This document shows positions 1 through 5,374 of a stretch of 8,784 bases of DNA, one piece after another. The translations under genes were made by a program, and so were the position numbers. A model generated the notes under the pieces. That model had not been told where the DNA came from and did no database searches. It worked only from the letters and a program-made list of their open reading frames with translations. The DNA is from Bacteroides sp. CAG:770 (GTDB lineage Bacteria > Bacteroidota > Bacteroidia > Bacteroidales > UBA932): the NCBI GenBank assembly GCA_000435075.1, contig FR890641.1, positions 1 to 8,784 of the forward strand, given 5' to 3'. Numbering within the stretch: position 1 is the stretch's first letter; every line of letters starts with the position of its first letter.

Positions 1-20
1 AAAACAACACATTATAAGCA

Positions 21-49
21 TTGCGAAATCAAAATAATTTGTAACTTTG
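21..49 (+). promoter_or_regulatory. Bacteroidota-type promoter
   Basis: TTG at 21-23, an 18-bp spacer, and TAACTTTG at 42-49 match the -33/-7 consensus of the Bacteroidota primary sigma factor (TTTG-N19-20-TAnnTTTG). Transcription would start near 56 and run through the 88-124 hairpin into a region without a clear gene. A second TAnnTTTG match (TATTTTTG, 56-63) has no -33 partner at the right distance. Confidence 0.5.
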
Positions 50-87
50 TGACATTATTTTTGTTAAAACAACATTGTTGACCAAGC

Positions 88-124
88 AAGGCAGGTATCT
101 ATTCCTTAAATGGGTACCTGCCTT
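88..124. repeat. Strong stem-loop near the predicted RNA 5' end
   Basis: Perfect 10-bp arms, AAGGCAGGTA (88-97) and TACCTGCCTT (115-124), are extended inward by six more pairs (98-103 with 109-114, two of them G-U) to give a 16-bp stem and a 5-nt loop. There is no T-run after either arm, so it is not a standard intrinsic terminator. It lies about 30 nt downstream of the predicted start from the 21-49 promoter, so it would be near the 5' end of that RNA. Confidence 0.6.
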
Positions 125-323
125 TGTCGTCTTAGAGGAAAGGGTTTCAGACTTGTTTGAGCGAAAGTACACTCTACTCTATCCCATCTTTGATATTGCA
201 TTTTCAATGACAAAGGATATTGGAAATCCTCCGTCACTTCATGCCATGCCTCATCGGCGTACACCATTAAGAAACGGGGCAAGAGGAAAAACCCTGTGTT
301 CCGCGATTCCGTACTTTTGTTAT

Positions 324-480
324 CGGGACGATGCCACATTAATTCTTGCAACAGTTTGATTCGCAAGGAATTACAAAATCGCGTGTGGATTAGTGGCAAA
401 AAAATCAACGGAAATCCACGCTTAAAATAAACGGTACTTGATTATCAATGTGTTACAGAGGGGGCCGTGGCATCGTCCCG
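324..480. repeat. 157-nt imperfect palindrome (nested inverted repeat)
   Basis: The outer arms are a perfect 14-bp inverted repeat: CGGGACGATGCCAC (324-337) and its complement (467-480). Further pairing continues on the same symmetry axis, with i pairing to 804-i: 347-353 with 451-457 (one mismatch), 356-360 with 444-448, 364-367 with 437-440, and 383-391 with 413-421 (nine pairs including one G-U). The loop is 392-412. Collinearity of five blocks on one axis indicates one long hairpin rather than chance repeats. It could be a structured RNA or a decayed palindromic mobile element. Confidence 0.65.
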
Positions 481-506
481 CCTGTCGGAGTCCCGCCTGC
501 CGGAGT
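477..506. repeat. 15-bp tandem repeat, two copies
   Basis: CCCGCCTGTCGGAGT (477-491) is followed directly by CCCGCCTGCCGGAGT (492-506), differing at one base. A partial third copy of the CGTCCCG core follows at 509-515. The first copy overlaps the right end of the 324-480 palindrome by four bases. Two copies without a spacer do not make a CRISPR array. Confidence 0.7.
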
Positions 507-539
507 TCGTCCCGACCAGATGATCGTAAAATTCAGCTG

Positions 540-560
540 GTGGCCACGAGACATGGCCAC
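540..560. repeat. Short inverted repeat
   Basis: GTGGCCA (540-546) and TGGCCAC (554-560) form a 7-bp stem with a 7-nt loop. The octamer TGGCCACG also recurs as a direct repeat at 541-548 and 554-561. There is no adjoining T-run, so it is not a terminator. Role unknown. Confidence 0.45.
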
Positions 561-756
561 GCAGATGTTTTTGCGTCATACTGATGTAGCAGAACCACCA
601 TGTGAAGGGCCCCTCTGCCACGTCAAATGAATCCAGGGCATTGTCAATGCCAATACAGACGTGGACAACCACGGAAATCTATGACATGTCGGGAAATTAG
701 GCCGATTTTCACACCGCTCGCTGCTCGGCTACGAACCCCCCTAAAGAGTTCAAAGG

Positions 757-779
757 TGACATTTTGCATCAAAATGTCA
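757..779. repeat. Perfect 10-bp hairpin with 3-nt loop
   Basis: TGACATTTTG (757-766), loop CAT, CAAAATGTCA (770-779). It lies just beyond the terminator of the minus-strand lipoprotein gene. It lacks its own T-run, so it may be a second RNA 3'-end structure, a protein-binding palindrome, or a repetitive extragenic element. Confidence 0.6.
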
Positions 780-789
780 AAACTTTTTG

Positions 790-824
790 AAAAAAGCCTC
801 TCCGAAACCCGGGGAGGCATTTTT
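790..824 (-). terminator. Intrinsic terminator of the BIG2/EF-Tu-like lipoprotein gene
   Basis: The stem GCCTCTCC (796-803) / GGGGAGGC (811-818) has eight pairs, one of them G-U, and a 7-nt loop. On the minus strand it is followed by six T (complement of 790-795). It starts about 40 nt after the lipoprotein stop at 866, as expected. The plus strand also has five T after the stem (820-824), so it could work in both directions. Confidence 0.85.
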
Positions 825-865
825 GTCTGGAGGAGATGTCCTCCTATACTGTCACAAGAAAGTAC

Positions 866-2113
866 TTATTCTACATCTTCGTATTTTACGGTCGCCTCTT
901 CGTAGTCTGATACTACGAAAGTTCCGATTGTCTTTCCGCTCTCACGCACCGAAATTTCCTGACCAAGACGGCACAGAAGCTTTCTGCCTTCTGAAACTTC
1001 GAAGCCTATGCAGTAATTGGTCTCGTTCGGATACAGCATATCAGCACCACGCAAATCTGAAATAGTCACACTGACATCATAATTATTGCATAAGAACTGC
1101 GGCTTGTAGCCCGCAACCACCGGAGTTTTCCTGTCAGTTATGGTAAACGTACCATAAACCTTCTTGGCAGCAACAAGCCTCTCCGTATCAGGAGAAAAGA
1201 TTGCAGCACCCCTGCCAATGGCACTTTTGTCCAGTTTTGGAGACTCCACATACATAAATCCCACATTGTCACCGGCCTCTGCATAATCAACAACTTTACG
1301 GAGCATCTCAATCTGGGATATGGTCAGATTATAATTCTTATAGGTGTCCTCCACCTGAAGAAGCCTGACCTTGTCATTGGTCCTGACAACTCCTGAACTG
1401 ATCTTGGTTGTCGTCACAATGCCACGACCGGAAATGGTAAATATATCCTCGACAAACGTCGTGAACGTATCCTCCACTGTAACATTGAAGACAGCCTTGA
1501 GCTCCAGACCCTCACCGTGACATGTTCCGGTAAGTTTTGCAGTTCCGGCCGAATGACCGATGATATTCAAATCCGCATCCACAGTCGCAACATCCGGATT
1601 CTCTGACTCGAAAGCCAGGTCGTCCCAAATTTTCTCATATTCGGACCATATATAAGGCTTGAGGCTAAGTTTCTCTCCCACACCGATTGTAGCACTGGTC
1701 CTGGAAAGTTTAAGATCCAAAGAAGGATCAGGCTCAGGTTCAGGATCAGGCCCCGGTTCAGGAACACTGGTAGTGCCCACAGTCACCTCGCAAACCTTAG
1801 TAAAATCTCCATCCTGGGTATATACGGTAATCTTAGTCTTTCCGACCTTCACGGCCTTTACCAGGCCCTTGTCATCCACGGTCGCAACACTCTCGTCGTC
1901 ACTGTCCCAAGTAACTCTCTTGTCCGTCGCATCCTCAGGCAGGACACTGGCAAGAAGCTGGAAATCATCCCCAACCTTAAGATCTATCGAAGTCTTATTC
2001 AAGCTGACACCGGTCACAGGTATCTTGGTCGTCTCCTTATCCTTCTTGCAGGAACTGATGGCGAGCACCACTCCCAGCGCAATCGCCAATCCGGTCAATA
2101 ATCTCATTTTCAT
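866..2113 (-). CDS. Surface lipoprotein: two BIG2-like domains fused to EF-Tu domain 2-3 module
   Basis: Encodes 415 residues. The start at 2113 gives a lipoprotein signal peptide with a charged N-end, a hydrophobic core and lipobox AISSC, so Cys22 should be lipidated. KKDKE follows. A start at 2188 would add 25 unlikely residues. Residues 31-113 resemble a bacterial Ig-like group 2 domain (VTGVSLNKTSIDLKVGD, VTWDSDDESVATVD). A P-E/P-D linker (about 118-130) leads to a second BIG2-like domain (134-214; ENPDVATVD). Residues 217-404 match EF-Tu domains 2 and 3: VEDIFTISGRGIV, AEAGDNVGF, IGRGAAIFSP, then GYKPQF and ESGKTIGTFVV. These correspond to IEDVFSISGRGTV, RAGENVG, IERGQVLAKP, GYRPQF and EGGRTVGAGVV in E. 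coli EF-Tu as I recall it. The GTPase domain and its P-loop are absent. The gene stands alone with its own promoter and terminator. Export is inferred from the lipobox; whether it faces the periplasm or the outside is not visible. Function unknown; adhesion or ligand binding are possibilities only. Confidence 0.85.
   Translation of the reverse strand: MKMRLLTGLAIALGVVLAISSCKKDKETTKIPVTGVSLNKTSIDLKVGDDFQLLASVLPEDATDKRVTWDSDDESVATVDDKGLVKAVKVGKTKITVYTQDGDFTKVCEVTVGTTSVPEPGPDPEPEPDPSLDLKLSRTSATIGVGEKLSLKPYIWSEYEKIWDDLAFESENPDVATVDADLNIIGHSAGTAKLTGTCHGEGLELKAVFNVTVEDTFTTFVEDIFTISGRGIVTTTKISSGVVRTNDKVRLLQVEDTYKNYNLTISQIEMLRKVVDYAEAGDNVGFMYVESPKLDKSAIGRGAAIFSPDTERLVAAKKVYGTFTITDRKTPVVAGYKPQFLCNNYDVSVTISDLRGADMLYPNETNYCIGFEVSEGRKLLCRLGQEISVRESGKTIGTFVVSDYEEATVKYEDVE
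1725..1760. repeat. In-frame hexanucleotide repeat coding the Pro-Glu/Asp linker
   Basis: Six degenerate hexamers (GGATCA, GGCTCA, GGTTCA, GGATCA, GGCCCC, GGTTCA) encode the alternating Pro-acidic linker between the two BIG2-like domains. The period is two codons, so gain or loss of units changes linker length without a frameshift. Confidence 0.7.
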
Positions 2114-2146
2114 TGTATGTAGTTTTAAGTGGTTATCGGTAGCATG

Positions 2147-2178
2147 CAATATTATGATAATGAGACCAACAATGCAAA
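2147..2178 (-). promoter_or_regulatory. Promoter of the lipoprotein gene
   Basis: Read on the minus strand: TTTG (complement of 2175-2178), a 20-bp spacer, then TAATATTG (complement of 2147-2154), one mismatch from TAnnTTTG. Transcription would start near 2140, leaving a leader of about 27 nt before the ATG at 2113. Confidence 0.55.
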
Positions 2179-2197
2179 CAATCGGCATCAGTAATTA

Positions 2198-2222
2198 TAC
2201 GTAGGTACGTGAAAAATACGTA
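2198..2222. promoter_or_regulatory. Triple TACGT motif, possible operator
   Basis: TACGTA (2198-2203), TACGTG (2206-2211) and TACGTA (2217-2222) lie in 25 bp of the divergent spacer; two are perfect palindromes. They cover the -33 position of the plus-strand promoter whose -7 box is at 2231-2238. That fits a regulator binding site, but no regulator is identified. Confidence 0.35.
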
Positions 2223-2230
2223 ACATTTTC

Positions 2231-2238
2231 TACATTTG
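2231..2238 (+). promoter_or_regulatory. -7 box of the S24/S26 peptidase gene
   Basis: TACATTTG matches TAnnTTTG exactly. There is no good -33 TTTG at the expected 2208-2211 (CGTG instead), where a TACGT motif lies, so expression may depend on an activator. The predicted leader is only about 12 nt before the ATG at 2257. Confidence 0.45.
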
Positions 2239-2256
2239 CAGAAACACCACAACCAA

Positions 2257-2739
2257 ATGAAGGAATACCGGGCCATCGACAACAACACCTACTTCGGCGC
2301 CGTCACCACGATGCTGAAGGAAGGACAGGACGTAACCATCAATGTCAGAGGCGCCAGCATGCTCCCGTTTCTCGCCGAAAGCCGCGGCGACCAAGTCATT
2401 CTCGAAGGAGCCGAAGCCGGCACGCCTGACGGCTGCGAAAGGGTAAAGGTCAATGTCAATGATATTGTCCTGTTCCGCCTCGGGGACCGATATTTCCTCC
2501 ACCGGATCCTCAAAATCAATGACAATGACATCGCGGAGATCCAGGGAGACGGCATCCTCAACGCAAAAGAACGTTGTCATAGAGACCTGATTCTGGCCCG
2601 CGTCACCACAATAATCCGCAGCGGCAAAGACGCCATAAACACAAAATCATCCACATACCGACGAAACGTCAGGATATGGATGATTCTCAAACCATTCCGC
2701 AAGCCAATGCTATGGCTCTGGAAACGTCTATTCCTCTGA
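2257..2739 (+). CDS. S24/S26 family (signal peptidase-like) peptidase
   Basis: Encodes 160 residues. The ATG at 2257 is preferred over a TTG at 2236, because the latter lies inside the -7 promoter box. The Ser-nucleophile motif is GASMLPFL (32-39, Ser34), followed by RGDQVIL (43-49). NDIVLFR (68-74) and YFLHRIL (79-85) follow, then IQGDGILN (95-102). His82 in LHRI sits where ER/archaeal-type signal peptidases carry His instead of the bacterial Lys, so a Ser-His pair is likely (inference). The C-end is basic and aromatic (RIWMILKPFRKPMLWLWKR), typical as I recall of a Bacteroidales group annotated S24/S26 peptidase. Unlike classical leader peptidases there is no N-terminal membrane anchor. Relatives are often near PqqD-like genes; none is seen here. 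Substrate unknown. The gene overlaps the convergent alpha-galactosidase by 12 bp. Confidence 0.78.
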   Translation: MKEYRAIDNNTYFGAVTTMLKEGQDVTINVRGASMLPFLAESRGDQVILEGAEAGTPDGCERVKVNVNDIVLFRLGDRYFLHRILKINDNDIAEIQGDGILNAKERCHRDLILARVTTIIRSGKDAINTKSSTYRRNVRIWMILKPFRKPMLWLWKRLFL

Positions 2740-4923
2740 TTCCAACACAAATACAGCGCTGTCATACACCTTTTTCAGAGGCGGATTCACGCCTTTGTTC
2801 ATCAGCATTGACCCGGACAGGACCTTTCCTGAAAACCAGCTCGAAGACTTGTCGACATTGACCTCTGCAATACGATAGTTATTGTCGGCAGAAAGCCCGT
2901 CCAGACGGAACTGCGGAGCCGAATTGCGAGTGTCATAACTGATGCAATAAGCGAAGAATACAGCGCGCTTCTTGTCAGGAGTCACGTAAAGTACCCCATA
3001 AGCACCCGACTTGTCATAAGGAGAACCTATTCTGTACAAATCTCCGGTCATGATGATGTCACGATATTCCTTATAGCTGGCAATTGCCCTCTTGGCGAAC
3101 TCTTTCTCACTGTCTGTCATTGACTTAGGCTGAAGTTCCATACCGAGTCTTCCGGCACATGCGATATCGAAACGGAACTTTATCGGAGTTATGTTGCCGG
3201 TCTGGTGATTAGGAACCGCCGAGACGTGGGAACCCATCTGGTTTGCAGGATAAAACAGGCTTGTACCGTACTGGATGCCGGTTCTTGTCAATGCCTCCGT
3301 ATCGTCACTTGTCCAGAATTCATCGAAATATTTCAGCTCACCATACTCTACCCTTCCGCCGCCTGAAGCACAGGCCTGAATCATCACATCCGGATACTTT
3401 GCACGCACACGCTCCATCACATTGTACAATCCCTGCGCATACCTTACCCAGAACATCGTCTGTTCATCAGACGGAAGCCAAGACGAGCCCACATTCTCCA
3501 CATGACGGTTGGCATCCCACTTTATATAGTCAATCTTGTCCGAGAGTTTCATCACATCGTCGAAAACGCCATAGACAAAGTCCTGGACCTTAGGATTTGT
3601 CATGTCCAGAAGGTACTGGTTGCGCATCGCAGTAGCAGCGTGGACATTGTCCTTGACAATCCAGTCCGGATGCTTCTCATAAAGTTCGCTTTTAGGATTG
3701 ACCATCTCCGGCTCGATCCAGATGCCGAACTTGAGGCCTTTCTCGTGCGCATGGGATGCGATAAAGTCAATGCCTTCAGGCAGTTTGGCAACATTGACCT
3801 GCCAATCGCCCAGGCCGGCCCTGTCATTGTTGCGTGGATATTTGTTGGCAAACCAGCCATCATCCAGGACAAACATCTCAAGCCCCATGTCAGCCGCATC
3901 ATCAATCATGTCGGTCAATGTCTTGGCATTGAAATCGAAATACGCGCCTTCCCAGCTGTTCAGAAGAGTCGGCACCATTCCATATCCGCTGTGCATCCAA
4001 TAATCGCGGGCCCACCTGTGGAGATTTCTGCTGGCCTGGCCCGCTCCACTGTCACTGAAAGTCCAGATCATCTCAGGAGTAGAGAAAGACTCGCCCTTGG
4101 CCAATGTATATGCTGATGCGTATGGATTGATTCCGGCAAGGATATTAAGGATGTTGAACTCGGTAAGTTCAAAGTTCAGTCTGAAGTTTCCGCTCCAGGC
4201 CAATGCTCCGGCTACCACATCTCCTGTGGTCTCGCTGAACGTGTCAGTATCAAGGCTTATCATGAACGCAGGATTTTCCGTATGTGTGGTACGGGTTCCC
4301 TTCTTGCTCTCTATGGTCTTTATCCCGTGTGTCAGCAAGGTATTGTCAACACGCGCCTCATGAGCCCAGGAACCATACAGATGTGTAAGAAGATATTTGT
4401 CTGCCCTTATCGGCAATGCTGACGAATAGTAGTTGCGCAATGTCACGGCACCTTTTTCATTGTTTCTGATTACAGAATGAGCCGTGATTACATTCTGTTT
4501 CTTATACGCAGTATAGACCAGATCGACTTCCACGCCTTCAGCCTTGTCTGCCAGATGTATGGTTGTCTCTGTTATATTGTTGTCTGTCAATGTCCTGGTC
4601 TCATGAGAAAGATATCTGAGTTCGGTGTTCAGATCCCCGTTCTTATGGGTGATTGCCAATGCAGGTTCGTTGAAGCCCCTCCAGCCCTGTGTAGGATAGG
4701 TATCGTAAGGAGCACCATGATTGCCATGGATTCCGCTCTTGAAATCAGAAAAAGCAGACGCTTCTTCTATGGCACCGCCGAAATGCAGTGTATTCAGACG
4801 CCCGTCCTGCTCCACCCGGATAATCATGGAAACATTGTCGGTCCTGATATTGATTACAGGACCCTTTGCCTTGGCTGCACATGCCAGAAGTGCCAGCACG
4901 GCAATTGTCAAGATTTTCTTCAT
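2728..4923 (-). CDS. Secreted alpha-galactosidase, glycoside hydrolase family 36
   Basis: Encodes 731 residues; it hydrolyses terminal alpha-1,6-galactosyl residues (melibiose, raffinose-type sugars, galactomannan side chains) by a retaining mechanism. The ATG at 4923 gives signal peptide MKKILTIAVLALLACAAKA with likely cleavage after AKA; an upstream ATG at 4932 adds only three residues. An N-terminal beta-sandwich domain (about 20-300) precedes the TIM barrel with LDDGWF (354-359), IWIEPEM (401-407) and the nucleophile motif IKWDANRH (Asp470). ASGGGR (519-524) and WTSDDTEA (537-544, likely acid/base Asp540) complete the active site, and a beta C-terminal domain ends the protein. Length is normal for GH36. 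No SusC/SusD genes or other glycosidases are nearby, so it looks like a stand-alone gene rather than part of a polysaccharide locus. It leaves the cytoplasm, but periplasmic versus surface location is undecided. I see no clear promoter or terminator. Confidence 0.95.
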   Translation of the reverse strand: MKKILTIAVLALLACAAKAKGPVINIRTDNVSMIIRVEQDGRLNTLHFGGAIEEASAFSDFKSGIHGNHGAPYDTYPTQGWRGFNEPALAITHKNGDLNTELRYLSHETRTLTDNNITETTIHLADKAEGVEVDLVYTAYKKQNVITAHSVIRNNEKGAVTLRNYYSSALPIRADKYLLTHLYGSWAHEARVDNTLLTHGIKTIESKKGTRTTHTENPAFMISLDTDTFSETTGDVVAGALAWSGNFRLNFELTEFNILNILAGINPYASAYTLAKGESFSTPEMIWTFSDSGAGQASRNLHRWARDYWMHSGYGMVPTLLNSWEGAYFDFNAKTLTDMIDDAADMGLEMFVLDDGWFANKYPRNNDRAGLGDWQVNVAKLPEGIDFIASHAHEKGLKFGIWIEPEMVNPKSELYEKHPDWIVKDNVHAATAMRNQYLLDMTNPKVQDFVYGVFDDVMKLSDKIDYIKWDANRHVENVGSSWLPSDEQTMFWVRYAQGLYNVMERVRAKYPDVMIQACASGGGRVEYGELKYFDEFWTSDDTEALTRTGIQYGTSLFYPANQMGSHVSAVPNHQTGNITPIKFRFDIACAGRLGMELQPKSMTDSEKEFAKRAIASYKEYRDIIMTGDLYRIGSPYDKSGAYGVLYVTPDKKRAVFFAYCISYDTRNSAPQFRLDGLSADNNYRIAEVNVDKSSSWFSGKVLSGSMLMNKGVNPPLKKVYDSAVFVLESEE

Positions 4924-5110
4924 CGCTGTCATTAGTTCGTAATATGGTTAAGTAATCCTTAAAAAATAACTTGGTAATCTTTGCGAGTTTTTTCGGTCTA
5001 TATTTCTTTCCTCATCAGTCGTGTACGTCCAGTACACTCCTTCTTCGAAAAGGAATCTATCCTCGAAAATCCATCACAAATCTTTACCAACTTATTTTTT
5101 AACGCTTACT
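4924..5110. other. Spacer upstream of the alpha-galactosidase gene with an inverted repeat
   Basis: No gene is seen. GTGTAC (5021-5026) and GTACAC (5032-5037) form a 6-bp inverted repeat around a 5-bp centre, followed by a near-palindrome at 5038-5054 (TCCTT...AAGGA arms). These lie about 100 bp upstream of the start and could be regulator binding sites for sugar-responsive control. I find no convincing TAnnTTTG promoter for the gene in this spacer. Confidence 0.3.
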
Positions 5111-5140
5111 AAAAATAAAAAAGCCACTCGAATGAGTGGC
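5111..5140 (-). terminator. Intrinsic terminator of tRNA-Gly
   Basis: A perfect 7-bp stem, GCCACTC (5123-5129) / GAGTGGC (5134-5140), with a 4-nt loop. On the minus strand it is followed by six T, one A and five T. It starts four nucleotides after the tRNA 3' CCA. Confidence 0.9.
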
Positions 5141-5144
5141 TTCG

Positions 5145-5220
5145 TGGAGCGGAAAACGAGACTTGAACTCGCGACCCCAACCTTGGCAAGGTTGTGCTCT
5201 ACCAACTGAGCTATTTCCGC
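5145..5220 (-). tRNA. tRNA-Gly (anticodon GCC)
   Basis: A 76-nt cloverleaf: acceptor GCGGAAA with TTTCCGC, D arm GCTC/GAGC, anticodon stem CAACC/GGTTG with loop TTGCCAA, and T arm GCGAG/CTCGT with loop TTCAAGT. The anticodon GCC (5185-5187) reads GGC and GGU codons. The 3' CCA is encoded (5145-5147). The gene has its own promoter (5253-5283) and terminator (5111-5140), and forms a single-tRNA unit between pheS and the alpha-galactosidase. Confidence 0.97.
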
Positions 5221-5252
5221 ATTTTGTAATCCCTATTGGTGTTTCGGGATTG

Positions 5253-5283
5253 CAAAGATAGGTATAATTTCTGACTCTCCAAA
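5253..5283 (-). promoter_or_regulatory. Promoter of tRNA-Gly
   Basis: On the minus strand: TTTG (complement of 5280-5283), an exact 19-bp spacer, then TATCTTTG (complement of 5253-5260). It is a perfect match to the Bacteroidota consensus. Transcription would start near 5246, about 26 nt before the mature tRNA end. Confidence 0.8.
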
Positions 5284-5374
5284 TTTTTTTGAGGTTTTTT
5301 TGCAAATTTCTTCAATTTAATTCCAAATTGCGGAATATCTACATAAAAACCACTATGACGAGTCTATGAAAAGA

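Larger units (their letters stand above)
1..865. other. Gene-poor, stem-loop-rich region
   Basis: I find no convincing protein gene here. Open frames exist on both strands (75-359 plus, 445-672 minus), but neither has a recognisable family, signal peptide or credible start. The stretch is rich in secondary structure: stem-loops at 88-124, 324-480, 540-560, 757-779 and 796-818, plus a 15-bp tandem repeat at 477-506. A good plus-strand promoter sits at 21-49. It may be an eroded mobile element, a non-coding RNA locus, or both; the sequence does not decide. Confidence 0.6.

Noticed and set aside
75..359. Open frame on the plus strand, 94 codons
   Set aside because: No recognisable family or domain, composition unlike the real genes, and its start overlaps a strong hairpin; it ends inside the palindrome.
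477..506. CRISPR-like repeat
   Set aside because: Only two contiguous copies and no spacers.
445..672. Open frame on the minus strand, 75 codons, GTG start
   Set aside because: Codon use is passable but there is no known family, no promoter and no good start; its end is formed by the palindrome and tandem repeat. A gene remnant remains possible.
866..2113. A true tuf gene or tuf pseudogene
   Set aside because: The G domain is absent, the frame is intact from a lipobox start, and BIG2-like domains precede the module, so it is a distinct protein.
1659..2204. 181-codon plus-strand open frame with Ser-Gly repeats
   Set aside because: It is the reverse complement of the lipoprotein gene; the Ser-Gly run is the shadow of the Pro-acidic linker.
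2753..2762. Palindrome ACAGCGCTGT as terminator of the peptidase gene
   Set aside because: It has no loop and no T-run, and it lies inside the alpha-galactosidase coding sequence.
3502..4116. 204-codon plus-strand open frame
   Set aside because: Antisense shadow of the GH36 catalytic domain, which carries all family motifs.
4961..4968. TATTTTTT on the minus strand as the alpha-galactosidase -7 box
   Set aside because: It lacks the final G and has no -33 element at the right distance.
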